In this document: positions 33,089 through 41,514 of the stretch, piece by piece
Layout of the letters: every line of letters starts with the position of its first letter
Numbering within the stretch: the stretch's first letter is position 1
DNA from: DASRRB01 sp036732755
GTDB lineage: Bacteria; Planctomycetota; B15-G4; SIAN01
Reading direction: 5' to 3'
NCBI GenBank assembly: GCA_036732755.1
Contig: DAINBU010000026.1
Location: 1 to 46,056, forward strand
DNA length: 46,056 nucleotides
Translations under genes and position numbers: made by a program
The notes under the pieces: model-generated
Told to the model about the DNA's origin: nothing
What the model saw: the letters and a program-made list of their open reading frames with translations, nothing else
The model's database searches: none

Positions 33089-35717
33089 CGGAGAGGTTGC
33101 GGCTGCCCGGCTCGATCGGCGTGAGCTCGCCGTCGGTGAAGCCGTCGGCCTTGACGACGACGCGCAGCCTGCGGTCGGGCAGGCCGCGGAGCTCAAAGCT
33201 CCCGTCGTTGCGCGTCGTGCCCGACGCAAGGCTCACCTCGGAGATCCAGCCGCCGGTCTTGCGCCGCTCCTCGAAGGTCGGCTCGGCGGGCCAGACGATC
33301 AGGCGCACGCCGGCGACGGGGCGCTTCTGCGCATCGACGACGAATCCCGAGATCGAAGCTCCGCGCCGGAGCGTCAGCGCGACCTTGCTCGAGGCGGGCA
33401 GCGGCGCCGCGACGTCGCAGCGCGCGTGGACGTAGCCGGGCGCGACCGCCCAGATCGTCGCGGTGCCGTGCGGCGCGAGCTCGAAGGAGAAGCGGCCGTC
33501 GCGATCGAGCGGTGCGAGCGAGGAGGCCGGCTGCAGCCAGAGCTTCGTATCCGCCGGCGCGGCGCCGTCCTCCGCGACGAGAGTTCCCTCGATGCGCACC
33601 TTCGCGCCGAAGGTCACGACGACGTCGCGGCGCGTTTCGCCGGCGGACAGGGTGTCGATCCAGGTGTATGCGGCGCGGCGCTCCGACTCGACGCGCAGAT
33701 TGCACGTGGGCAGCGGCGGCAGGCCTGCGAGCTCGAAAGTGCCGTCGGGGCGCGTCCGGGTCGCGAGCGCGAACGGGCTCGCCACGCCGACCATGAGCGA
33801 ACGCAGCAGATCGAGCGAGCCGGGACTCGCGCGCAGCTCGCGCAGCGGAGTCGCCGTCTCGACTTCGACGATGGCGTCGGCGACCGGTGTCCCATCAGCG
33901 CGGCGCACGACCCCTTCGACCGTGCACGCTGGCTCGAGCTCGACGCGTTCGACGACGGGCGTGTCGCCTGCCGTCGAGAACGCGCGCACCCTCGGTGCGA
34001 AACCGGGCGCCGCGATCGCGACGCTGCACGCTTCGCAGATCGGGACGTCCTCGATCTCGACGCGGCCTGCCGTGTCGGTCGACGTCGCGTCCCAGAACGG
34101 CTCGAGCACGTCGAGCCAGCGTCCGCCGCGCACGTCGAGGCCCGCGGTGCCGAGCGCGTCGCCGCCGGCGCGCACGATCACGTGGGCGTTCGCGACGGGC
34201 TGGCCGTCGCCGCGCGCCACGACGGAGAGCGAGACGCGCCGCGTCGCGCGCACGACGACCTCGGACGGCGCCGACGAGCGGTCGTCCCCGGGATCGAGGA
34301 CGGTGAAGCCGAAGCGCGGCGGCGGCTTCGCTACGGCGCGGACGTAACGGACGCGGCCGCGCACCGACTCGAAGAGGTAGCGGCCGTCGGCGTCCGAGGT
34401 CGCGTGCTGCGTCCCGACGAAACGCGCGTCGTCATCGGCGAGCTCGACCGATGCCGCCGGGACCGGCATCCCGCGCTCGTCGATGACGCGCCCTTCGAAG
34501 CGCATTCCGGCGCCGAGCACGAGCCGCACTTGCGCCGCCACCGGCGCCGTCTGATTCGCTGCGCGGCCGATGCCGTCCTTCCTGGCCGCGACGTGGACGC
34601 CGCGCGCGTCGAGGCGCTCGAAGCGGAACGTTCCGTCCGCCGCCGTCTCCGCCGTCGCCAGCATCCCGATGCCCCGCGCGTCGTCGTCGAAGACGGAGAC
34701 GTTCGCGCCGCCGACGGGCTCGCCGCGCGCGTCGACCACGATGCCGGTGAGAGCGTCGGCCCCCGACAGCTCCTTGCCCTCGACGCCGACGGTGACCGTC
34801 GTGGCAGCGAGTCGTCCCGCGGGATCGATCGCGGAGCCGCGCTCGTCGCGCTGTCGAGAGGGCGAGAGCGCGACCGCGGTCGCGGCGTCGCTCGCTCCGC
34901 TTCCGTCGCGTGGCTGCGTCGGATTCGCGGCCGAGCGCGCCGCCGGTTCGGATGCTTCCTGCCGCGTGTGCAGCAGCGCGACACCGCCGAGCACCGCGGC
35001 CGCGAGCAGCGCCGCCGCCGCGACTTTCGCTCCGAAGGACGTCGCCAGGCTGCTTGCCGTCGCCGCGCTGCTTGCCGCGGCCGCGCCCGCGGCGCCGCTC
35101 TTCGCCGCCGCCGCGAGGACGTTCACCTTCGCTTGCGCGAGCGCGCTGCGATCGACGGCGGAGAGCACGACCGCCGTCGCTCCGAGCCCCGCCGGCAGCG
35201 CGCGCCGCAGCCTTGCGAGCCCACGCCGCAGCCGCATGCGCAACGTGCTGCCGGCCACGCCTGCGCGCTTCGCCAGCTCGCTCCCGCGCAACTCGTCGAA
35301 GAGCCACGGCTCGAGAACGGCGCGATCGTGCTCCGGCAGCTGCTGCACAACCTCGGCCACGGTCGCGACGAGCTCGGAACGCTCGACGTCGAGCGTCGGA
35401 TCCTCGAGCCGCTCGGCGTCGAGGCGCTGCGGATCGAGGACGCGCGCCGCCTTGCGCCGCGCGAGCCCGAGCTGTCGGACCAGGATCCCGAAGAGCCACG
35501 GCTCGACCGGCCGCGCGGGGTCCCACGTCGCGGCCCTCTCGATCGCCACCAGGAAGGTCGCCTGGACCGCGTCTTCCGCGTCAGCGCGCTCGCGCGCGAT
35601 CCGCCGCGCGACCGCGAACAGCGCCGGCGCCGTCTCGTCGAAGACACGCGCGAGCGCCGCGGTCGATCCGTGCTTCCGGTAGCGCTCGAAGAGGCGGGCG
35701 AGGTGTCGCTGGCTCAT
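33066..35717 (-). CDS. ECF sigma factor fused via a membrane helix to CarboxypepD_reg repeats
   Basis: The 883-residue protein starts at ATG 35717. Residues about 25-95 are sigma-2 (DETAPALFAVARRIARERADAEDAVQATFLVAIERA) and about 115-175 sigma-4 (LPEHDRAVLEPWLFDELRGSELAKRAGVAGSTLRMRLRRGL). After an Ala-rich linker a transmembrane helix lies at about 230-250. The outer part holds at least six beta-sandwich repeats (GIVVDARGEPVGGANVSV, GRVIDERGMPVPAASVEL, GVVRRADGTPVADAIVEV, GFVVDAQKRPVAGVRLIV). Giant ECF factors of this layout are known from Planctomycetota. No heme motif is present, unlike the other fusion. Confidence 0.88.
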   Translation of the reverse strand: MSQRHLARLFERYRKHGSTAALARVFDETAPALFAVARRIARERADAEDAVQATFLVAIERAATWDPARPVEPWLFGILVRQLGLARRKAARVLDPQRLDAERLEDPTLDVERSELVATVAEVVQQLPEHDRAVLEPWLFDELRGSELAKRAGVAGSTLRMRLRRGLARLRRALPAGLGATAVVLSAVDRSALAQAKVNVLAAAAKSGAAGAAAASSAATASSLATSFGAKVAAAALLAAAVLGGVALLHTRQEASEPAARSAANPTQPRDGSGASDAATAVALSPSRQRDERGSAIDPAGRLAATTVTVGVEGKELSGADALTGIVVDARGEPVGGANVSVFDDDARGIGMLATAETAADGTFRFERLDARGVHVAARKDGIGRAANQTAPVAAQVRLVLGAGMRFEGRVIDERGMPVPAASVELADDDARFVGTQHATSDADGRYLFESVRGRVRYVRAVAKPPPRFGFTVLDPGDDRSSAPSEVVVRATRRVSLSVVARGDGQPVANAHVIVRAGGDALGTAGLDVRGGRWLDVLEPFWDATSTDTAGRVEIEDVPICEACSVAIAAPGFAPRVRAFSTAGDTPVVERVELEPACTVEGVVRRADGTPVADAIVEVETATPLRELRASPGSLDLLRSLMVGVASPFALATRTRPDGTFELAGLPPLPTCNLRVESERRAAYTWIDTLSAGETRRDVVVTFGAKVRIEGTLVAEDGAAPADTKLWLQPASSLAPLDRDGRFSFELAPHGTATIWAVAPGYVHARCDVAAPLPASSKVALTLRRGASISGFVVDAQKRPVAGVRLIVWPAEPTFEERRKTGGWISEVSLASGTTRNDGSFELRGLPDRRLRVVVKADGFTDGELTPIEPGSRNLSVTLGPAR

Positions 35718-35858
35718 GCCGGTACTTGTCGCGAGGGGCGTTCGGCGTCACCGGATCGGACCCGGATGTACCCGCCGAGCGCAAAACCGCCAGCCGGCGC
35801 CCGCCGTTGCTCCCTCCGCGCCATAATCCTTGCCCCCCGCAGGCCGCCGGAGTCCGGG
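35718..35858. promoter_or_regulatory. Divergent promoter region between sigma gene and eboB-like gene
   Basis: This 141-bp gap contains CATAAT at 35822-35827, a 5/6 match to a -10 hexamer and rare in this GC-rich sequence, reading toward the hydrolase gene. No -35 at the proper spacing is seen, as expected if an alternative sigma factor is used. GGAG at 35849-35852 is the ribosome-binding site. Confidence 0.35.
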
Positions 35859-36755
35859 ATGAACTACTTCGACCCCCACATCCACATGACGTCGCGCACG
35901 ACCGACGACTACGAGGCGATGGCGAAGGCGGGGATCCGCGCGGTGATCGAGCCGGCCTTCTGGGTCGGGCAGCCGCGCACGCAGGTCGGCAGCTACCTCG
36001 ACTACTTCTCGAGCCTGGTCGGCTGGGAGCGCTTCCGCGCCGCGCAATTCGGCATCCACCACTTCTGCGCGATCGGCGTGAACGCGAAGGAGGCGAACAA
36101 CGAGCCGCTCGCCAAGGAGGCGCTCGAGCTCGTCCCGAGATTCGCATTGAAAGAGGGCGTCGTCGCGGTCGGCGAGATCGGCTTCGACGAGATCACGCCG
36201 GCCGAGGAGCGCGCCTTTTCCTGGCAGCTCGACTTCGCCGCCAAGAACGACCTGGTCGTGATGGTCCACTCGCCCCACCGCGACAAGAAGCGCGGCATCC
36301 TGCGCAGCCTCGAGCTCGCCGCCGAGTGCAAGGTGCCGATGGGGAAGCTGATCATCGACCACAACAACGAAGAGACGGTGCAGTCGGTGCTCGACCGCGG
36401 TGCGTGGGCCGCCTTCACCATCTACCCCCACACCAAGATGGGGAGCGAGCGGATGTGCGAGCTCGTCCGCAAGTACGGGCCGGCGCGGATGATCGTCGAC
36501 AGCTCGGCCGACTGGGGCATCTCCGATCCGCTCGCCGTCCCGAAGACCGCGCAGCTGATGCGGGAGCGCGGCATCCCCGACGCGCACGTCGCGATGACCT
36601 GCTGGCAGAATGCGCTCGACGTCTACGCGCAGAGCGGGCAGATCGACGTCGCGGCGCTCGCGCGGCCGACCGCCGTCGACCAGTCGCGCACCTTCAACGA
36701 CAACTCGGTGCTGCGCGGGCAGGCGCCCAAGGGCGCGGCCGGCGTCCCCAACTGA
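35859..36755 (+). CDS. eboB: TatD-family metal-dependent hydrolase (EboB-like)
   Basis: The ATG at 35859, with GGAG six bases upstream, gives 298 residues. The amidohydrolase metal site is complete: DPHIHM (His 7, His 9), VGEIGFDEITPAEE (Glu), MVHSPHRDKKRG (His), IIDHNNEET (His) and DSSADWG (Asp). The opening DPHIHMTSRTTDDYEAMAKAG and the EPAFWVGQPRTQVGSYLDYF segment are those of the EboB branch rather than the TatD DNase branch. EboB belongs to the Ebo set (EboA-F) needed for export or late steps of certain natural products in cyanobacteria and others. Here it is separated from the eboA-like gene by a minus-strand sigma gene. Confidence 0.85.
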   Translation: MNYFDPHIHMTSRTTDDYEAMAKAGIRAVIEPAFWVGQPRTQVGSYLDYFSSLVGWERFRAAQFGIHHFCAIGVNAKEANNEPLAKEALELVPRFALKEGVVAVGEIGFDEITPAEERAFSWQLDFAAKNDLVVMVHSPHRDKKRGILRSLELAAECKVPMGKLIIDHNNEETVQSVLDRGAWAAFTIYPHTKMGSERMCELVRKYGPARMIVDSSADWGISDPLAVPKTAQLMRERGIPDAHVAMTCWQNALDVYAQSGQIDVAALARPTAVDQSRTFNDNSVLRGQAPKGAAGVPN

Positions 36756-36756
36756 G

Positions 36757-37902
36757 ATGAAGTTCACGATCGTGGGCGGCGGGCCGGCCGGCCTCTGGTT
36801 CGGCCTGCTCGCGAAGAAGCGCGACCCGAAGCTCGACGTCGAGGTGATCGAGCGCAATCCGGCCGGCGCCACCTTCGGCTTCGGCGTCGTCTTCTCGAGG
36901 AAGACGACCGACATCCTGAAGGGCTGCGACGAAACGGCGTTCCGGATGGCCGAGGAGCGCCTGCAGACGTGGGACGACGTCGACGTCGTCCACCGCGGCA
37001 CGAAGATCTCGGTCGGCGGCAACCACTTCGCCGGCGTCGCGCGCCTCGCGTGGCTCCAGGTCCTGCAGGAGCGGGCGCGCGCCGTCGGCGTCGCGCTGCG
37101 CTTCGAGCAGAACGTCCCCGACGCCGACGCGCTGCGCCGCTTGAAGGGCGAGTGCGACGTGCTGGTCGGCGCCGACGGCGTCGCGAGCCTCGTGCGCGAG
37201 ACGTGGAAGGAGGACTTCGAGCCGACGCTCGACGCGCGGCGCAACCGCTACGTCTGGCTCGGCACGCGCCGGAAGTTCGGCGGGCTCACGCTGATCTTCA
37301 AGAGCGGGCGCGCCGGCCTCTACATGGCGCATGCCTATCGCTTTTCGCCCGACACGAGCACCTTCATCGCGGAGCTGCCGGAAACCACGTGGCGCGCGGC
37401 GGGACTCGACTCGGCCGACGAGGCGGCGACGCTGCAGCACCTCGAGGAGGTCTTCGCGGAGGACCTCGGCGGCGAGCGGCTCATCAGCAACCGCTCGCGC
37501 TGGATCCAGTTCCTGCTGGTCAAGTGCAAGCGCTGGGTGCACGAGAACGTCGTGATCCTGGGCGACGCGGCACACACGGCCCACTTCTCGATCGGGTCGG
37601 GGACGAAGCTCGCGATGGAGGACTCGATCGCGCTGCACGAGAGTTTCGCCGCGCATCCGAAGGAACCGCGGGACGCCCTCGCCCATTTCGAGCGCACGCG
37701 CAAGCCGGTCGTCGACGCCTACCAGGAGTCGGCCTTCTCGAGCACGCTCTGGTTCGAGAACGCGGCCGAGAAGCTCGCGCTCGATCCGGTGCCGTTCGCC
37801 TACGACTGCATGACGCGCAGCGGCCGCATCGACCTGGAGAAGCTGCGCCGTCGCGATCCGGCATTCGTCGCGCGCTACGAGGAGTGGCGGGCGCGGCGGT
37901 AG
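36757..37902 (+). CDS. FAD-dependent monooxygenase, salicylyl-CoA/2-aminobenzoyl-CoA hydroxylase-like
   Basis: The ATG at 36757 follows the preceding stop by one base, so translation is probably coupled. The 381-residue protein has the FAD-binding GGGPAGLWFG (residues 7-16), the flavoprotein fingerprint FGFGVVFSRKTTDIL, VLVGADGVASLVRE (DG motif) and VVILGDAAHTAHFSIGSG (GD motif). The last motif and overall length fit the N-terminal flavin domain of salicylyl-CoA 5-hydroxylase and 2-aminobenzoyl-CoA monooxygenase. Such enzymes hydroxylate aromatic CoA thioesters with NAD(P)H and O2, but the substrate here is unknown. No aromatic degradation genes are near; coupling to an eboB-like gene suggests a biosynthetic or repair role. 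Confidence 0.82.
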   Translation: MKFTIVGGGPAGLWFGLLAKKRDPKLDVEVIERNPAGATFGFGVVFSRKTTDILKGCDETAFRMAEERLQTWDDVDVVHRGTKISVGGNHFAGVARLAWLQVLQERARAVGVALRFEQNVPDADALRRLKGECDVLVGADGVASLVRETWKEDFEPTLDARRNRYVWLGTRRKFGGLTLIFKSGRAGLYMAHAYRFSPDTSTFIAELPETTWRAAGLDSADEAATLQHLEEVFAEDLGGERLISNRSRWIQFLLVKCKRWVHENVVILGDAAHTAHFSIGSGTKLAMEDSIALHESFAAHPKEPRDALAHFERTRKPVVDAYQESAFSSTLWFENAAEKLALDPVPFAYDCMTRSGRIDLEKLRRRDPAFVARYEEWRARR

Positions 37903-37967
37903 GCGGCGCGGCGCCGTGACGCGGGAGTGACGTGCGCGCCGGCGCGCGGCCGGGCAGGATGGGAGCG

Positions 37968-40652
37968 ATGGCTGCGCCGCGCTACGCGCTCCCGGTCGTG
38001 CTGCTGCTCGCGCTGGGCGGCGCGGCGCTGCTCGCTTCGAAGCTGCTCGATTCGATCGCGCGCACGGCGGCCGCGGACGCGGGCGGCGCGGCGAAGCGGG
38101 ACGAGCGGGCGGGCGCGGCGGCGGACGGCGCGGCGGCGGACGGCGCGGCGGCGGGCGGCGCGCGCGACGCCGAGCGCGTCCCCGAAGCGACGCCGACGGC
38201 GGCGGCGGCGACCCCCGCGGACGACGGCCCGCCGCTCTTCCCCGCGGAGCGCCGCCGCGCCGACTTCACGGCGCGCGTCGAGGACCCGCTCGGCGCGCCG
38301 ATCGCCGACGTCGACGTACGCATCGACTCGACGCTCGGCGGCTTCGAGCGCGGGCTCGAGATCGCCGACGACCGCGCCGTGCGCGTGCGCGCGACGTCGG
38401 GCGCGGACGGGCGCGTGCGCGTCGCGCAGCTCGCGGAGGGCGCCTACCGGCTGCGGGCGCGCGCCGCCGACGGCCGCGCGCGCCGCATGAGCTTCGCGTT
38501 CCGCGTCGCCGACGCGGGCACGCCGCGGCGCATCGCGCTCGAAGATCCGCGTCCCGGCTCGCCCGGCGTCGAGCTCGCGGTCGTCGGCGAGGACGGTGCG
38601 CCCGTGGCGGACGCGCAGGTCTTCCTGCACGGCGGGATCCGCGGCGACGGCGTGGTCGGCGACGGGACGCGCCCGCCGCTGCAGGCGACCAGCGACGCGA
38701 ACGGCCGCGCGCGCTTCGCCGGGCTCGACTGGGCGAACGGACTCGCGACGGCGCGCGCCCCCGACGGCCGTATCGGTTCCGTCGTCTTCGACGAATTCGA
38801 CCACCAGCGCGATTCCGAGCTCGCGACCTCCGCCGAACTGGTCGTGCACGTCGGCGGGAAGGTCGCGGGCCGGCTCGTCGACGCGCCGGGCGTCGCGGCC
38901 GACGCCGTCGAGCGCGCGCTCGCGGGCGCGACCGTCGAGGCGTTCCTCGCGACGTCGCAGGAGCCGTGGAATTGGACGTTCGGCGCGACCTTCCCCGCGC
39001 CGCTGCACGGTCGCACGTTCGAGGTCGACGGTCTCCCGCCGGGGCTCTACTCGTTCGTGCTGCGCGCGCCGGCGGGAGCGCGGCTCGTGCTCGACCGGTA
39101 TCCGTTCGGCGAGAAGCTCGCGAACTCCGTCCTCCCCGCGACCGCGCCCGTGAAGAGCGGCGCGAAGACGGAGGTCACGCTGGCGGTCGCGGCCGGCGCG
39201 AGCGTCCGCGGGCGCGTGCACCGTCCCGACGGCTCGCCGGTCCGAAACGCCTCCGTCGTCGCGGTCTTCGCGCCGCGCACGACCAACTTCCCCGATGGCT
39301 TCGTGCTGCACGGCGTGAACGTCTGGCGCTTCGATTCCGACAACGAGCTCGGCGCCGACCATCCGCTGACGCACGTGCGCGCGCGCACCGACGCGCGGGG
39401 CGAGTACGTGCTGGCCGGGCTGCAGCCGGGGGAGCAGCGCGTGGTCGTCACGGCGCCCGGGCTCCGCTTCGACCGCCGCGAGGGCGTCGCCGTCCTGGAC
39501 GGGAAGACGACGACGCTCGACCACGAGCTCGAGCCCGCCGGCGCGCTGCAAGGCATCGCGCCGAGCGATGCGTACGTCGGCATCACGCGCGCCGGCGACG
39601 CGCAGCCGACCGCGATCGCGATCCTCGGCAGCGCGCGCTGCTTCACGTTCGCGGGGCTGCGGCCGGGCGAATACGCCATCGCGCAATTCCACAGCGACTT
39701 CTCGGTCGCGCCGATCGAGTTCGCGCGCGCGACGGTCGTCGCGGGGCGGACGACCTTCGTCGACCTGACCGACGCGCCGGGCCCGGTCGAGATCGCGGGG
39801 CGCGTGGTCGACGCGACCGGCCCCGTCCTCGACGCGGTCGTGTTGCTCCACACCCAACGCGTCGCCGTCGACGGGAACGGCCGCTTCGCGCTGTACCGCT
39901 TCTTTCCGCTCGGAGAGTTCGAGCTGAGCGTGACGTCGCAGCGGACGACGTGGCGGTTCCTGTGCGACGCGCGGCCGCGCGAGGGGCGCGGCTGGCAGGG
40001 CGACCTGCGGCTCGGCGACGAGTCGCTGCGCGTCGAGTGCGCTGGTCCGCGCGGCGCGCCCATCGCCGGCGACGTGCAGTTCGAACTGGAGGAACCGGCG
40101 CGCGACGAACTCGCGCCCCGGGCCGACCCGCGGCTGCACGGCATCACGTCGGAACGGCTGCCGCTCGACGATGCGGGCCGCATCACGCTCGGGCGGCTGA
40201 GCGCGGGGCGCTGCGCGCTGCGGCTGCGCTTCGCCAACGGCGCGGAGCTGGTGGAGCACGTGACGCTCCCCCATCCCGACGTCGTGCAGGTGGCGGTGCC
40301 GGCGTGCGCGACGCTCACGGCGCGCGTCGTCGACGCCGACGGGAAGCCGGTCCCGCGCTGGGTCGTCTCGGCCTCGAGCTACCTGCGCGACGGCGCGATC
40401 CCCGACGACGTCGAGGGACACGACGAGTGGTTCCAACTCGCCTGGGCCGAGACCGACGAGCGCGGCGTCGCGACGATCCCCGGCGTGCGCGCGGGCCGCG
40501 TGCTGGTGCGCGTCAGCGGGCCGCTGCACGCGACCCGGCTCGCGCCGGCGGCGGTGGCGGCGCAGCTGTTTGCGCCGGCTTGTTTCGAACTGGACGAGGA
40601 CGAGCGGCGCGACGTCGAGCTCCGCCTGCTCCCGAGCGCGTCCGACCGTTGA
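37968..40652 (+). CDS. Membrane-anchored CarboxypepD_reg repeat protein
   Basis: Three starts are possible (GTG 37932, ATG 37959, ATG 37968); I choose 37968 because AGGATGGGAG precedes it and the product (894 residues) then begins directly with a membrane anchor, YALPVVLLLALGGAALLA. A low-complexity Ala/Asp/Gly linker follows. The rest is beta-sandwich repeats with the VxDxxGxPVxxAxV pattern (ARVEDPLGAPIADVDVRI, AVVGEDGAPVADAQVFL, GRVHRPDGSPVRNASVVA, ARVVDADGKPVPRWVVS). It resembles the outer part of the 883-residue sigma fusion but has no sigma domain. Probably a periplasmic structural or sensory protein. Confidence 0.75.
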   Translation: MAAPRYALPVVLLLALGGAALLASKLLDSIARTAAADAGGAAKRDERAGAAADGAAADGAAAGGARDAERVPEATPTAAAATPADDGPPLFPAERRRADFTARVEDPLGAPIADVDVRIDSTLGGFERGLEIADDRAVRVRATSGADGRVRVAQLAEGAYRLRARAADGRARRMSFAFRVADAGTPRRIALEDPRPGSPGVELAVVGEDGAPVADAQVFLHGGIRGDGVVGDGTRPPLQATSDANGRARFAGLDWANGLATARAPDGRIGSVVFDEFDHQRDSELATSAELVVHVGGKVAGRLVDAPGVAADAVERALAGATVEAFLATSQEPWNWTFGATFPAPLHGRTFEVDGLPPGLYSFVLRAPAGARLVLDRYPFGEKLANSVLPATAPVKSGAKTEVTLAVAAGASVRGRVHRPDGSPVRNASVVAVFAPRTTNFPDGFVLHGVNVWRFDSDNELGADHPLTHVRARTDARGEYVLAGLQPGEQRVVVTAPGLRFDRREGVAVLDGKTTTLDHELEPAGALQGIAPSDAYVGITRAGDAQPTAIAILGSARCFTFAGLRPGEYAIAQFHSDFSVAPIEFARATVVAGRTTFVDLTDAPGPVEIAGRVVDATGPVLDAVVLLHTQRVAVDGNGRFALYRFFPLGEFELSVTSQRTTWRFLCDARPREGRGWQGDLRLGDESLRVECAGPRGAPIAGDVQFELEEPARDELAPRADPRLHGITSERLPLDDAGRITLGRLSAGRCALRLRFANGAELVEHVTLPHPDVVQVAVPACATLTARVVDADGKPVPRWVVSASSYLRDGAIPDDVEGHDEWFQLAWAETDERGVATIPGVRAGRVLVRVSGPLHATRLAPAAVAAQLFAPACFELDEDERRDVELRLLPSASDR
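38115..38159 (+). repeat. Three 15-bp tandem repeats in the linker
   Basis: GCGGCGGCGGACGGC occurs at 38115-38129 and 38130-38144, and with one A-to-G change at 38145-38159. It encodes the Ala/Asp/Gly linker of the repeat protein and is likely prone to slippage. Confidence 0.8.
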
Positions 40653-40680
40653 GCCGGTGAGCCGGTGAGCAGGACGGAAT

Positions 40681-40699
40681 CGGCCGCGCGGCGCGGCCG
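40681..40699. other. Short GC hairpin
   Basis: CGGCCGCG (40681-40688) and CGCGGCCG (40692-40699) form an 8-bp stem with a 3-nt loop in the 82-bp gap before the methyltransferase gene. It could end the upstream transcript, but no T-run follows and GC-rich sequence makes such pairs common. Confidence 0.35.
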
Positions 40700-40734
40700 C
40701 GTCCCGGTGCAAGATCACGGCCCGGGATCAGGAC

Positions 40735-41514
40735 ATGGACCGCTTCGACCTCTACGAGCTCTGCACGCAGACGCCGGAGCGCGACGTCGCGCTGCTGCGC
40801 GCCATCCACGGCGGCACGGCGCGCGTGCTGGGCGAGGACTTCGCCGGGACGGGGGCGCTCGCGCACGCCTGGGCGCGGACCGTCCGCGGCGGACGGTCGA
40901 TCGCGGTCGATCGCGATCCGGAGCCGCTGCGTCGCCGCGGCGCGGCCGCGCGCGTGACGAAGCTCGTCGCCGACGTGCGGCGCGTGGCGGCGCGCGTCGA
41001 CCTGCTGGCCGCGCTCAACTTCAGCGTCTGCGAGTGGCACGCGCGGCGCGACCTCGTCGCCTACCTGCGGCACGCGCGGCGGCGGCTGGCGCGCGGCGGC
41101 TGCTTCGTCGCCGACCTCTACGGCGGCGAGGGGGCCTTCGAGGTCGGCCGCCAGCGCGAGCGCCACCGCGGCCCGCGCGGCGAGCGCGTGCTCTACGAAT
41201 TCGAGCAGCGCGCCGCCGACGCGCTGACCGGGCGCGTCGTCGACGCGCTCCACTTCGAGGTCGCGGCGGGCGGCGCGGCGGCGAAGCGGCGCGGCGGCGT
41301 GACGAAGCTGCGCGACGCGTTCGTCTACGACTGGCGGCTCTGGTCGATCCCGGAGCTGCGCGACGCGCTGCGCGACGCCGGCTTCGCGAAGAGCGAGGTC
41401 TACTCGCGCTTCGAGCATGCGCGCGACGGACGCGGGCGCGTGCACGTGCGGGCGCTCGCCTCGTCGCGCGAGCTGGGAGCGACATGGTGCGTGTTCATTG
41501 CGGGGCGGACCTGA
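40735..41514 (+). CDS. Class I SAM-dependent methyltransferase
   Basis: The ATG at 40735 gives 259 residues. Motif I is VLGEDFAGTGALAHAW (about residues 31-46), with SIAVDRDPEPLRRR as the acidic strand 2 and DLLAALNFSVCEW as motif IV. YLRHARRRLARGGCFVADLYGG is the helix-strand before the post-motif. The family is usually annotated only as class I methyltransferase; the substrate is not predictable. Its stop (TGA 41512-41514) overlaps by one base the ATG of the next gene, so the two are translationally coupled. Confidence 0.85.
   Translation: MDRFDLYELCTQTPERDVALLRAIHGGTARVLGEDFAGTGALAHAWARTVRGGRSIAVDRDPEPLRRRGAAARVTKLVADVRRVAARVDLLAALNFSVCEWHARRDLVAYLRHARRRLARGGCFVADLYGGEGAFEVGRQRERHRGPRGERVLYEFEQRAADALTGRVVDALHFEVAAGGAAAKRRGGVTKLRDAFVYDWRLWSIPELRDALRDAGFAKSEVYSRFEHARDGRGRVHVRALASSRELGATWCVFIAGRT

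Noticed and set aside
31709..33229. Long open frame antisense to the eboA-like gene, with a protein-like stretch near 32640-32720 (minus strand)
   Set aside because: The sense frame matches EboA on both sides of the stops, while the antisense product is otherwise Arg/Ala-rich and looks like a shadow of GC-rich coding DNA.
38115..38159. CRISPR-like or regulatory short repeat
   Set aside because: It is an in-frame Ala/Asp/Gly-coding tandem repeat of 15 bp without spacers.
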